From Planctomycetaceae bacterium (GTDB lineage: Bacteria; Planctomycetota; Planctomycetia; Planctomycetales; Planctomycetaceae): a stretch of 40,050 bases of DNA. The stretch spans positions 1-40,050 of the forward strand of contig JANSXP010000065.1 of NCBI GenBank assembly GCA_024742875.1, in the 5' to 3' direction. The notes beneath the pieces are model-generated. The model had not been told where the DNA came from, searched no databases, and worked only from the letters and a program-made list of their open reading frames with translations. Of this stretch, positions 1-8,406 are shown piece after piece (within the stretch, counting starts at the first letter, position 1; the number at the start of each line of letters is the position of its first letter). The position numbers were made by a program, and so were the translations under genes.

Positions 1-603
1 CAGTTCTGTCATCAGAACAACAGATCGCGCCAGCACGGGATGCAGGTCGGCGTTGATGCGAAACAGATTACGACGGTGCTCCACAAAACGGAGGAAGTCG
101 TCCTCTCTCGTCAAGTCGAGTCCGCAGGCCAGACTCACGAGCAGCAGCCCCAGACAGTACACATCGCTGGCCGGATCATGATGATCCAGCGCGTGTTCCC
201 AGCAGCGGTACCCCGGCAGATGCTCCGGGCGAATGCCCGCATCGAGGGGATCGCCATCGTCGCCACCGTCCGACGTGACAGCGGACAGCCGTTCATCGAA
301 TCCGTCTTCCGTGTCATGCACCAGTCGTCGTTCGCCGATGACATCCACCCCGGCGGCCGCGCGTCGCAGAATACGATTCAGGCGTCGAAACTGAGAGCGG
401 CGCGAGAGTTCTGCGGATTGTTCATAGGTCAGCCTGTCCTGCTGGACGATCAGTCGCTGGACACCATCGAGCGGTGCCACCTGGCCGGCGGCATGAGTGG
501 CGATCACCTGACGCGCCAGGGGCAGCCAGCAGGAGAGAACATCTTCTGTCGCAAAGCCTGACTGCTGCAGCCGAGAACGCAGAAATTCGGGGAATGTTGT
601 CAC
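1..603 (-). CDS. Kinase-like (probable pseudokinase) protein, C-terminus outside window
   Basis: This is a partial gene of 201 visible residues that runs off the left edge. It starts at GTG 603, and GTGA overlaps the TGA stop of the M48 gene, so the two are probably translationally coupled. Residues 25-60 have the helix and following strand of a Hanks-type kinase core, but the HxDLKPxN catalytic loop is replaced by a stretch reading APLDGVQRLIV, so phosphotransfer is unlikely. Residues 126-200 match the kinase C-lobe well: a PEHLPGY segment, then SDVYCLGLLL (146-155, the usual DVYSLG motif), and a helix rich in Arg and His. From memory, kinase-like domains of this form often begin long planctomycete and myxobacterial proteins that continue into superfamily 1 helicase domains. 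That continuation is inference, because nothing past residue 201 is visible. The start was chosen because it is the only coupled start and the frame is open throughout. Confidence 0.7.
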   Translation of the reverse strand, partial: MTTFPEFLRSRLQQSGFATEDVLSCWLPLARQVIATHAAGQVAPLDGVQRLIVQQDRLTYEQSAELSRRSQFRRLNRILRRAAAGVDVIGERRLVHDTEDGFDERLSAVTSDGGDDGDPLDAGIRPEHLPGYRCWEHALDHHDPASDVYCLGLLLVSLACGLDLTREDDFLRFVEHRRNLFRINADLHPVLARSVVLMTEL

Positions 604-2078
604 GCCGGCACCTCGTCAGCCATATTGCGAACGATCTTTTCCGCGTTCGCCTCCACGGACTGCAGCGCACGCTTGCCGGGCTTCAGTTCTTTGCGGACCA
701 GTTCACGAAATTCGGCCGTCAGGCCCAGTTGCTCGCACATCAGGAACGCGGCGGCCAGCGGCCCTTCTTCCAGATCTGCGTCGCAGGTGATGAAGTCCAG
801 CAGGATGAAGCACAGATAGCGCCGCAGATCAGCATCAAACCTGTCGATCTGCCGTTTCATTGTCTGCCAGTGCGTGTCCGCCAGAGATTCGGTGGAGAGT
901 TTGACCGACTGGTCCTGTTTACCTTCTGGATTCAGAAATCGCTGAGCGTGATGCACCATCAGGCGAGACTGCAGCCAGGAGTCATTGAGGAAGGACCGCA
1001 CAAACTGCTGAGTGAATCTGACCAGTTGAACCTGCTGCAGCATGTCGAGTGTTTTGAGAGCCAGTGGCCCCTCCACGAGCGGGACAATCGCCTCGTTCGC
1101 GGAATCGGGATCGCTGGCCCATCGATCCAGCGCAAAGGCGCGCAGAAAAGTCTCTGGATGCGTCAGGCCTTCGCTGGTCAGCGGACCGGTCGCCACCAGT
1201 TCCTGCGCCTGTTTGCAGTAGGCGTCCGGGTTGACGTCCTTCAGCCCGGTCTCCACTTTCACCAGGGCGCTCACGCAGTCGTTGATCCCCCCCAGGACCT
1301 GAGCGGCGCGGCGATCGCAATAGAGTTCGGACCACAGACGAAACGTGCGAAGCGTGCGATGATGGGGCGAATCGGCCGCACAGTCGGCCGCCATCGCGCT
1401 GAGCATGCGATCCACCCGGAGGAGGTCACCGTCTTCCACCTCGAACAGTTCGTAGTGCGCAAATTCGTGGCACAGGACGGCTCCCACTTCCTGTTCGGTG
1501 AGAACGTCGCGCAGCGGCCCGCCGAATACGACATGCAGCTCGCCCGGCACCCACACCAGGCAGGCCGTTAGGTCGTGGACGTTTTGCGCCTGGTACAGCG
1601 TCACCGCTGGCGACAGCCCCATCTGATCCCGCAGGCGTTCCGCCAGCTGATAGACGTCTGCTTCCGAGTCGCGATCGAGGCGATACGCGGTCTTGAGCAG
1701 TTCGCGACGAGCGTTGACCGCAGCTCTGCCGCGCTCGGATGCGGTCGTTTCATCGTCGGCACGATCGTTTGGCGGCGCGGCAGCCGTGCCGGGCTGCGGG
1801 GCAAACCACTCCCACACGGACTGGTCAGCGGAGCGCAAATGATCGCGCAGTGCCAGATGCCACGGCAGAAGCTCGCCGAGCACAGGCTCGGGCAATGGCG
1901 GTTCGCTGACTGACGTCTCCGACGGTGCGTCGTCGCTGGCTTGATCGCCTGTTGCCTGCGCGACGGACGGCGGATCCTCGGTTGTGCGGCCCTCCTGATC
2001 CGAGGATTCGGGAGCACGGGGAGTCGGTAGCGGAGGATCCGGGGGCTCCGGATCGGGTAGAGAATTCTCACTCGTCAT
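600..2078 (-). CDS. M48-type zinc metallopeptidase domain protein
   Basis: The 492-residue protein has a Pro/Glu/Asp-rich, probably disordered first 110 residues with no signal peptide or membrane segment. A gluzincin core follows. HEFAH (204-208) carries the two zinc histidines and catalytic Glu, and ELYCDRRA (251-258) supplies the third zinc ligand Glu251 and the Asp four residues later, as in M48 peptidases. M48 enzymes such as HtpX are usually membrane-bound, whereas this one looks soluble and cytoplasmic. The C-terminal half (300-480) is helical and unassigned. The 3' end overlaps the GTG start of the kinase-like gene by four bases, which suggests a two-protein unit. The substrate is unknown. 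The peptidase call is firm; its link to the kinase-like protein is inferred from the coupling. Confidence 0.8.
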   Translation of the reverse strand: MTSENSLPDPEPPDPPLPTPRAPESSDQEGRTTEDPPSVAQATGDQASDDAPSETSVSEPPLPEPVLGELLPWHLALRDHLRSADQSVWEWFAPQPGTAAAPPNDRADDETTASERGRAAVNARRELLKTAYRLDRDSEADVYQLAERLRDQMGLSPAVTLYQAQNVHDLTACLVWVPGELHVVFGGPLRDVLTEQEVGAVLCHEFAHYELFEVEDGDLLRVDRMLSAMAADCAADSPHHRTLRTFRLWSELYCDRRAAQVLGGINDCVSALVKVETGLKDVNPDAYCKQAQELVATGPLTSEGLTHPETFLRAFALDRWASDPDSANEAIVPLVEGPLALKTLDMLQQVQLVRFTQQFVRSFLNDSWLQSRLMVHHAQRFLNPEGKQDQSVKLSTESLADTHWQTMKRQIDRFDADLRRYLCFILLDFITCDADLEEGPLAAAFLMCEQLGLTAEFRELVRKELKPGKRALQSVEANAEKIVRNMADEVPA

Positions 2079-2165
2079 GGCGGCCGCATTTTAGTGACCC
2101 ACACGACTTCGAAAAGCGATCTCCCGACAACATGAGAAACGGCCGCAAATCGAAGCCGCAGGCCG

Positions 2166-2305
2166 CGGTGAATGGTCAATCACCACGGCCCGGCGGTTTG
2201 CGAAAGTCTCTGGATGTCCGCGGCTGTACGGCTATCGAAAGTCTCTGGATGACCGCGGCCCCGCGGTTACCGAAAGTCTCTGGATGACCGCGGCAGACGA
2301 TTCAA
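2166..2305. repeat. 35-base tandem repeat at the end of dnaE2
   Basis: Three copies begin at 2201, 2236 and 2271, exactly 35 bases apart. Each opens with CGAAAGTCTCTGGATG and continues with a CCGCGGC core. A degenerate fourth copy precedes them from about 2166. The copy at 2271 is inside dnaE2 and encodes its last residues, SSRDFR; the others lie past the stop codon. The unit contains the palindrome CCGCGG. The simplest reading is tandem duplication of the 3' end of dnaE2. The copies could form hairpins in the transcript, but none is followed by a T-run. Confidence 0.9.
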
Positions 2306-5300
2306 CATATCCGACACATCATCCAGCCGATCACAGACCACGTGGATGATGTCCCCTTCTCGCTGGAGTCGTCCGCTGGCGAGCAGCACGCTGGCAAATC
2401 GAGCCACTTTGCGAAACTTCTGCCACACGGACGGGTAGATCACCAGATTGGCAATGCCCGTTTCGTCTTCCAGCGTCATGAAAGTGATGCCGGCGGCGGT
2501 CTGTGGTCGTTGTCGCATCAGGACCATGCCGGCAACTTTCACGCGGCGATCGGGTGGATGCCCGGCGAGGTTCTCGGCGGTGATGGCGCGGAATCCCTCC
2601 AGATGCTCTCGCAGAAAGGACAGGGGGTGCTTTTTTAACGATAGCCCCGCGGTGGAATAGTCGGCGATCACTTCATCCTGGGCAGACAGTCGCGGCAGTT
2701 GCGGGTCGGCTTCGTCGGTCAATGGACCTTTCATTTCCTGGAACAGCGCCAGATTCTCTTTCGCCGGCAGAGCCTTCCACAGAGCATCACGACGATTGAT
2801 GTTCAGGGAGGCGGTGGCATCGCCGCGAGCGAGTGTCTGCAGGGCGCCCCGCGAAAGCCCGGTGCGCCGCGCCAGATCTTCAAAAGAAACAAACACGCCA
2901 TTCTGATTTCGCGCGGAGACAATTTTTTCGGCTTCATCGGCCGGGAAGCCGCGCAACAGACGAAGGCCCAGGCGAATCGCGTGGTGACGTTCCCGATGCT
3001 CGAACGTTCGCGTGTGTTTCAGGTCATCACTGCCGGTTCCCGCCCTCGCCGAGGTTGCCTGCTCCGCTGTGATGCGTTCCAGCGTGCAGTCCCAGTCGCT
3101 GTAGTTGACGTCTGCCGGCAGTACCGTGACGCCGTGGTCGCGGGCGTCACGCACCAGCTGGGCAGGCGCATAAAAGCCCATCGGCTGGCTGTTGATCAGC
3201 GCCGCACAGAAGGTGGCCGGGTAGTACCGCTTGATCCAGGCGGATACATACACCAGCAGCGCAAAACTGGCCGCGTGGGACTCCGGAAAGCCGTATTCGC
3301 CAAAGCCGCTGATCTGCTTGAACACGCGCTCGGCAAAATCACGGTCATAGCCACGGCTGAGCATGCCGGCGACCAGTTTCTCATGAAACTGAGCAATGAC
3401 ACCCGTTTTGCGCCACGCGCCCATGGCTCGCCGCAGCTGATCGGCTTCCCCCGGTGTGAAGCCGGCGGCAACGATGGCCAGCCGCATCGCCTGTTCCTGA
3501 AAAATGGGTACACCCAGCGTTTTGTGCAGAACGGAACGCACTTCCGGATTGGGAAACTCGACCGGTTCTTCCCCCGCCCGCCGTCGCAGATACGGATGGA
3601 CCATATCGCCCTGAATGGGACCGGGCCGCACAATGGCCACTTCAATCACCAGGTCGTAAAAACAGTGCGGTCGCAGTCGCGGCAGCATGCTCATTTGGGC
3701 GCGACTTTCAATCTGAAACACGCCCACAGTGTCCGCCGCACTGACCATGTCGTAAACGTGCGGGTCTTCGGAGGGCACGCTGGCCAGCGTCCACTGCTGC
3801 TGATGGTTCCGACGAATCAACTCGAAGCAGCGACGAATGGCCGTCAGCATCCCCAGCGCCAGACAGTCCACTTTCAGTAGTCCGAGCGCATCCAGATCGT
3901 TTTTGTCCCACTGAATGACCGTGCGTCCGGGCATGGCCGCATTTTCGATGGGCACCAGTTCATCCAGCGGACCGCGCGACATCACCATGCCGCCGACGTG
4001 CTGCGACAGATGGCGGGGAAAGCCCAGCAGCGAACCCACCAGCTTGATCAGGCGGCGACCCAGCAGGGATTCCGGATCGAGCCCGCCTTCCCGCACGCGT
4101 TCCGGCATGTGCTCGATGCGGTCCACGTGTTCCAGCTGGTTGGCCAGTTTTTCAATGCGATCCGTCGACAGTGACATGGCTTTGGCCACGTCCCGCACGG
4201 CCGATCGAGGGCGATACGTGGTGACCACGCCCGTCATGCCCGCGCGATCGCGGCCATAGCGCTCGTACAGATACTGCAGCACCTCTTCGCGGCGTTCGTG
4301 TTCGAAGTCGACATCGATGTCGGGCGCCTCATCGCGTTCTTTGCTGATAAAGCGTTCAAACAGGACGTCAATACGGGAAGGATCCACGGAGGTCACGCCC
4401 AGACAGAAACAAACGACCGAGTTGGCCGCACTGCCCCGTCCCTGGCACAGGATCCCGCGGGAACGGGCAAAGCGAACGATGTCGTACACGGTCAGAAAAT
4501 AGGCTTCGTACTGCATCTCGCTGATCAGCGTCAGCTCGTGAACAATCAGCTCCCGCACCCTGTCAGGCACGCCGTCGGGGTAACGCCGCTCTGCCCCCCG
4601 CCACGTCAAATCACTCAGGTGCTTTTCGGGAGTGAGTCCCTCAGGCACAATTTCTTCCGGATACTCGTACCGCAGTTCATCGAGAGAGAAGTGACAGCGC
4701 TCGGCCACCTCGACCGTGCGGGACAGCAACTGCGTGCGCTGTTCAAACTGCTGCAGCAGCACGGCCGCACTTTTGAGATGTCGTTCTCCGTTGGGGTGCA
4801 GTTCATTGCCGAGCTGTTGCAGACTGCGTCGGTTCCGAATGGCGGTCACGACGTCGTGCAGTGGTCGGCGGCTGGCCGCGTGATAGTGCACATCATTGGC
4901 CGCCAGCAGTGGAAGCTGCAGTTCGTCACACATCTTCAGCCACCGCTGCAGACGCAGCAAATCGTGAGGCCCGCGATGCAGTTCGGCCAGCGCATAACAG
5001 CGATCCCCAAACACGCGCTGGTACCGCGTCAGTTCGTCCGCACCCAGATCGGAAACGGTGCCGGGCAGCATTTGACCGCGATAACGCAGCTGGCTTTCGG
5101 TGGACAATGGCACACAGCACAACAGACCTTCCGCCAGCGATTCCACATCCCGGAAGTAGAGCCGGCACTCGCCTTTGGCAGCCCGACGACGCCCCGTCGT
5201 AACCAGTCGTGAAAGCCGGGCATAGGCCGCGCGATCGGTGGCAAACAGCAGGCAGGCGGGCGCGTCTTCGGGCGTAATCTCTGCCCCCACCAGCAGCTTC

Positions 5301-5551
5301 AGGCCGGCCGCTTTGGCGGCCACGTGGGCGCGGACGACTCCTGCCAGTGTGTTACGGTCCGTCACGGCCAGCGCGGCGTGGCCCAGCTGTTTGGCAGTGG
5401 CCGCCAGTTCGTCGGCGTGGGACGCTCCCTCCAGAAACGAAAAATTGGTTTTGCAGTGCAGCTCAACGTACGGCACAGACGGCGTGTCGGCCGCGTGCTG
5501 CACGGGCATCGGGCTGCGGACGGGACGCTGATAGACGGGTTGCTCGGGCAA
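2267..5551 (-). CDS. dnaE2: Error-prone DNA polymerase DnaE2 (ImuC)
   Basis: This 1094-residue C-family polymerase is the translesion form used in damage-induced mutagenesis. It has an N-terminal PHP domain beginning YVELHCKTNFSFLEGA (28-43). The catalytic aspartates are in PDIDVDF (410-416) and in KVDCLALG (D562). A helix-hairpin-helix region follows, then a C-terminal OB-fold. It ends SSRDFR; an SRDFH/R tail is typical of DnaE2 and helps separate it from replicative DnaE, which is also longer. DnaE2 normally works with ImuA/ImuB (or SulA-like) partners encoded upstream, and none is present between here and the Rrf2 gene. The start at 5551 leaves about 25 residues before the PHP domain; an internal start at Met15 is possible. 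A small palindrome at 5613-5634 lies just upstream. Confidence 0.95.
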   Translation of the reverse strand: MPEQPVYQRPVRSPMPVQHAADTPSVPYVELHCKTNFSFLEGASHADELAATAKQLGHAALAVTDRNTLAGVVRAHVAAKAAGLKLLVGAEITPEDAPACLLFATDRAAYARLSRLVTTGRRRAAKGECRLYFRDVESLAEGLLCCVPLSTESQLRYRGQMLPGTVSDLGADELTRYQRVFGDRCYALAELHRGPHDLLRLQRWLKMCDELQLPLLAANDVHYHAASRRPLHDVVTAIRNRRSLQQLGNELHPNGERHLKSAAVLLQQFEQRTQLLSRTVEVAERCHFSLDELRYEYPEEIVPEGLTPEKHLSDLTWRGAERRYPDGVPDRVRELIVHELTLISEMQYEAYFLTVYDIVRFARSRGILCQGRGSAANSVVCFCLGVTSVDPSRIDVLFERFISKERDEAPDIDVDFEHERREEVLQYLYERYGRDRAGMTGVVTTYRPRSAVRDVAKAMSLSTDRIEKLANQLEHVDRIEHMPERVREGGLDPESLLGRRLIKLVGSLLGFPRHLSQHVGGMVMSRGPLDELVPIENAAMPGRTVIQWDKNDLDALGLLKVDCLALGMLTAIRRCFELIRRNHQQQWTLASVPSEDPHVYDMVSAADTVGVFQIESRAQMSMLPRLRPHCFYDLVIEVAIVRPGPIQGDMVHPYLRRRAGEEPVEFPNPEVRSVLHKTLGVPIFQEQAMRLAIVAAGFTPGEADQLRRAMGAWRKTGVIAQFHEKLVAGMLSRGYDRDFAERVFKQISGFGEYGFPESHAASFALLVYVSAWIKRYYPATFCAALINSQPMGFYAPAQLVRDARDHGVTVLPADVNYSDWDCTLERITAEQATSARAGTGSDDLKHTRTFEHRERHHAIRLGLRLLRGFPADEAEKIVSARNQNGVFVSFEDLARRTGLSRGALQTLARGDATASLNINRRDALWKALPAKENLALFQEMKGPLTDEADPQLPRLSAQDEVIADYSTAGLSLKKHPLSFLREHLEGFRAITAENLAGHPPDRRVKVAGMVLMRQRPQTAAGITFMTLEDETGIANLVIYPSVWQKFRKVARFASVLLASGRLQREGDIIHVVCDRLDDVSDMLNRLPRSSRDFR

Positions 5552-5612
5552 TTGTCCGACGTCCTCGCAGAACGGTCAGGCGGCAGGCGGTTTGAGGCAG
5601 AACACGCAAAGA

Positions 5613-5634
5613 CGTGGCATATTAGCAGGCCACG
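5613..5634. promoter_or_regulatory. Palindrome between dnaE2 and the Rrf2 gene, possible operator
   Basis: Six-base arms CGTGGC and GCCACG are separated by a ten-base AT-rich spacer. The site lies 62 bases upstream of the dnaE2 start and about 145 bases upstream of the Rrf2 start, in the only intergenic space between these divergent genes. It could bind an SOS repressor or the Rrf2 protein itself. I cannot match it to a known consensus. Confidence 0.25.
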
Positions 5635-5779
5635 GGTTTCCGCCAATCTGCCAGTCGCAGAATGATTCCCTCGCGAAACAGGATTCCTCTGTCCGAAAAC
5701 CATGACCGGTGGCCCGCAGGATGTTAACGTGTGCGTCGGCCCGCACGGCAACTCTATTCAGGCAGCAAACAACTCTCCG

Positions 5780-6226
5780 ATGTTTTCACAAACCGTCGAA
5801 TACGCACTGCGCGCTGTCGTGTTCCTGGCTCAGAAGTCGCCAGCTCCGCAGAAAACGGCCGACATTGCCGTCGCCACACAGGTGCCCTCGGCCTATCTGG
5901 CAAAAGTTCTGCAGGGGCTGAAAGAGAAGGACATCGTGTTGCTGCAGCGGGGAGTCGGGGGCGGTGTCTCGCTGGCGCTGCCACCGGAAGAACTGACCAT
6001 TTTGACCGTTGTGAATGCCGTCGACCCGATCAAACGCATCAACTCCTGTCCTTTGGAGCTGAAAAGCCACGGTGTCCGGCTCTGCGCCCTGCATCGCCGA
6101 ATGGACAACGCCATGATGGAAATGGAAAGAGCGTTTGAATCCACGACGCTGTCGGAACTGCTGGAAGATCCCAATCCCAGCGTTCCCCTGTGTGATGTCA
6201 GTCCCCGCAAGCGCCGGAAAAAGTAG
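5780..6226 (+). CDS. Rrf2-family transcriptional regulator
   Basis: The 148-residue protein has an N-terminal winged helix-turn-helix typical of Rrf2 (FSQTVEYALRAVVFLA at 2-17; a recognition helix around PSAYLAKVLQGL, 36-47; a wing around RGVGGGVSLA, 57-66). Rrf2 proteins such as NsrR and IscR sense nitric oxide or iron-sulphur status through three cysteines. Here Cys90, Cys102 and Cys138 plus His105 are candidates. The CPLELxSHGVRLCALHRRMD block resembles NsrR-like members, but the Cys spacing is wider than the classic NsrR pattern and the third Cys is near the end. The frame is open upstream to 5702, but ATG 5780 fits the family start exactly. It converges on the sigma gene with a 12-base gap, so the two are not in one operon. 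The Lys/Arg-rich tail is probably non-functional. Confidence 0.88.
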   Translation: MFSQTVEYALRAVVFLAQKSPAPQKTADIAVATQVPSAYLAKVLQGLKEKDIVLLQRGVGGGVSLALPPEELTILTVVNAVDPIKRINSCPLELKSHGVRLCALHRRMDNAMMEMERAFESTTLSELLEDPNPSVPLCDVSPRKRRKK

Positions 6227-6238
6227 CCGCGTCGGTCG

Positions 6239-7228
6239 TCATTCTTCCGGCGGACCAAATTCGTCAAACGCGGCGCTGAGCTTTTCGATGGCAGAAATCT
6301 GCAGTTGCCGCACGCGTTCTTTGGACAGCTGCATCTCCTCGGCCAAAGATCGCAGCGTTTGTGGTTCCGTGTTTCCCAGTCCGAACCGTCGGGAGACAAT
6401 GTGCTGCTCACGCTCATTCAGAAACTCGGCCATGCGGCCAATCAGCGCAGTGACTTTCTGCTCTTCCCGAACCCACCGCAGGATGAGTTCGTCGGCTTCG
6501 TCTTCCGGCAGCTCATTGAGCAGTCCGACGTCCGTTTTGAATTCCTTTTCGTCGCGTTTTTTACCCCGCTGCAGGTAGCGGAAGTAGTGTCGCTGAATGG
6601 AGTGCACGGCGTACGTGCTGAACCGAAAGCCGCGGGAATAATCGAATCGGGCAATGGCCTTCAGCAGGATCTCATTGCCCTCACTCATCAGCTCATCGAA
6701 GTCGACGGAGCCGGACGCAAATTTTCGGGCCAGCGAAATCACCAGACGCAGGTTGCATTCGGCAATGTGGTTGCGGACCGCACTGATGTCCTCCAGCAGA
6801 TATCCGAATTCCTCTTCGTCTTCACCGCCGGGTTGTTCCAGCAGCTGTAATCGCAGGTTTTCCGCCTGATATTTCAGGAAGTTCATTTTGCGAAACAAAA
6901 AGCACTCACCCTGCTGAGACAGCAGCGGCAGGTTGCTGAGCATGTCAAAATCGCCCATGCCGTCCACATCCACCACACCTTCGGTCGCACGGTCCGCATA
7001 GATCGTCATCCCGGGACGGAGTATCAGCAGCGATGCTCCGTCCGCCCCGGCGAATTCCTCGCTGGGGATGAACTGAATAGGAGTGTGCAGAGACACGCGG
7101 TTGGTTTCCAGAGGGCCGCCTAGCGGTCCGCCCTCGTCGGCAGCAAGTGCAACATCAAACTTTCTTTCGTCGCCGATTCTACGAATCCGTCCGAGCATGC
7201 CGGCCGCCGGAGAATGGTCGATCGCCAC
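6239..7228 (-). CDS. Sigma-70 family RNA polymerase sigma factor without region 3
   Basis: The 329-residue protein directs RNA polymerase to promoters. Region 2 spans about 150-222, with LRLVISLARKF (160-170), DELMSEGNEILLKAI (178-192) and the promoter-melting helix FRFSTYAVHSIQRHYFRYL (201-219). Region 4 spans about 262-320, ending in a SKERVRQLQ recognition helix (302-310). Between them only about 40 acidic residues replace region 3. The first 95 residues are not a known sigma region, followed by a region-1.2-like stretch (97-125). The start is GTG 7228, which directly follows the stop codon of the S2P protease gene; ATG 7198 (residue 11) is an alternative. Neither has a clear ribosome site. 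The zero gap implies co-transcription with the protease, so control by proteolysis is possible but unproven. Confidence 0.88.
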   Translation of the reverse strand: MAIDHSPAAGMLGRIRRIGDERKFDVALAADEGGPLGGPLETNRVSLHTPIQFIPSEEFAGADGASLLILRPGMTIYADRATEGVVDVDGMGDFDMLSNLPLLSQQGECFLFRKMNFLKYQAENLRLQLLEQPGGEDEEEFGYLLEDISAVRNHIAECNLRLVISLARKFASGSVDFDELMSEGNEILLKAIARFDYSRGFRFSTYAVHSIQRHYFRYLQRGKKRDEKEFKTDVGLLNELPEDEADELILRWVREEQKVTALIGRMAEFLNEREQHIVSRRFGLGNTEPQTLRSLAEEMQLSKERVRQLQISAIEKLSAAFDEFGPPEE

Positions 7229-8392
7229 CTAGCCTGGCTGCATGCGTGTCAGGTGGTCACGCAACTCATCGGGTCTTTGACGCACCACAACCGGGCTGGC
7301 GGGACGCACCAAAGATCGGAACTGACCGGCCGCCAGAATGGACTCCAGGGTCACAAATCCGAGCAGCAGGCCGTCGTCATCGACCACCGGCAGCATTTTG
7401 AACGTTGTCTGCTGAAACGCAAGCACCACGTTGTTCAGGGGTTCGTGAAGTTGCAGATGAACGGGCGCAGGTTCCGCGAATTCCCCAGCCGGTGCTTCCG
7501 GAAAGTCATTGCGAATGGCAGTCGCCAGTGCTTCCGTGCGGGCAATCCCCAGGAAGTGGCCGCTGTTGACGACGGGAATCTCCGTTCGATTGGCAGACAT
7601 GGCGAACTGCAGCGTCCAGTCCACCCGTGCCTGAGCGGGAACCGCATCAAAACCTGTGATTAAGGCGTCGCGAACGGTCAGCTGCTGCAGTGAGGCTTCC
7701 ATTTCCACCTGGGCCAATTCCTGTCGGGCGCCCGCCCAGACGAAAAGCGCGATGAACATGAGCATGAAGTTGTTGAAGACGACAGCCCCCACCACACCGA
7801 TCAGCAGCGCCGTCATTTGCCCCAGAACGGCCGCGATCCGCGTGGCCCTCACGTAGGGAAGTCGCATGGCCAGCAGGGCACGCAGGACGCGCCCCCCGTC
7901 CATGGGGAATGCGGGCAGCATATTGAAGACGATCATGACCACGTTGATGGCGATCGTCTTGCCGACAAGATTGGCCGTGAGCGACTGCGGTGTCCAGAGA
8001 CCGTCCATGCCGATGACGGGAACGGCAATGGCCAGCAGCGCCGTGGCAATCACCAGATTGACGGCCGGTCCTGCCAGAGCCACCACAAGTTCCTGAGCCG
8101 GTTTTCTGGGAATGCGTTCCAGTCGAGCCACGCCTCCGATGGGCATCAGGATGATGTCGCGGGTCGCGATGCCGTAGCGACGAGCCGCCAGCGCGTGCCC
8201 CAGTTCATGCAGTACCACGCAGCCAAAAATCACCGTCACGAGCGTCATATCGGCCGCCACACCGAACGCTGGTCGTCCCATCAGGTAGCCGCTGATCAGC
8301 ACGTATGCAGGAACCAGCAGAAAGCTCCAGTGCAGAAACAGGGGAATGCCGGCCAGGTGTCCAAGTCGAATTGCAGATTTGATGGATTTCAT
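7229..8392 (-). CDS. Site-2-type membrane metalloprotease (M50) with CBS domains
   Basis: This 387-residue intramembrane zinc protease has its first active-site helix containing HELGH (62-66). The second motif, NMLPAFPMDGGRVLRAL (157-173), includes the zinc-binding Asp165. At least five hydrophobic segments lie between 15 and 225. A cytoplasmic part (about 235-365) looks like a CBS-domain pair (TVRDALITG; LLGFVTLESILAAG), as in the archaeal and bacterial S2P-CBS group, where CBS domains may sense nucleotides. S2P enzymes cleave membrane-bound anti-sigma factors or signal peptides. The start ATG 8392 is supported by a strong AGGAGG at 8401-8406. The stop codon abuts the sigma-factor start, so a regulatory link is plausible. 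No anti-sigma gene is visible nearby. Confidence 0.92.
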   Translation of the reverse strand: MKSIKSAIRLGHLAGIPLFLHWSFLLVPAYVLISGYLMGRPAFGVAADMTLVTVIFGCVVLHELGHALAARRYGIATRDIILMPIGGVARLERIPRKPAQELVVALAGPAVNLVIATALLAIAVPVIGMDGLWTPQSLTANLVGKTIAINVVMIVFNMLPAFPMDGGRVLRALLAMRLPYVRATRIAAVLGQMTALLIGVVGAVVFNNFMLMFIALFVWAGARQELAQVEMEASLQQLTVRDALITGFDAVPAQARVDWTLQFAMSANRTEIPVVNSGHFLGIARTEALATAIRNDFPEAPAGEFAEPAPVHLQLHEPLNNVVLAFQQTTFKMLPVVDDDGLLLGFVTLESILAAGQFRSLVRPASPVVVRQRPDELRDHLTRMQPG

Positions 8393-8400
8393 CGATCCGT

Positions 8401-8406
8401 CCTCCT
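8401..8406 (-). promoter_or_regulatory. Strong Shine-Dalgarno AGGAGG for the S2P protease
   Basis: A perfect AGGAGG on the minus strand sits eight bases before ATG 8392 and fixes that start. It stands out because most genes in this window have weak or no such site. Confidence 0.85.

Noticed and set aside
474-1571. 365-codon plus-strand frame
   Set aside because: It is antisense to the M48 peptidase gene, which has clear zinc motifs; the plus-strand translation is low-complexity in Arg/His/Gln and has no motif.
2201-2305. Possible CRISPR array
   Set aside because: Spacing is regular, but the units are only three, the intervening 11 bases are too short for spacers, and one copy is coding sequence of dnaE2.
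2699-3880. 393-codon plus-strand frame inside dnaE2
   Set aside because: It is a shadow of a firmly identified polymerase gene on the other strand.
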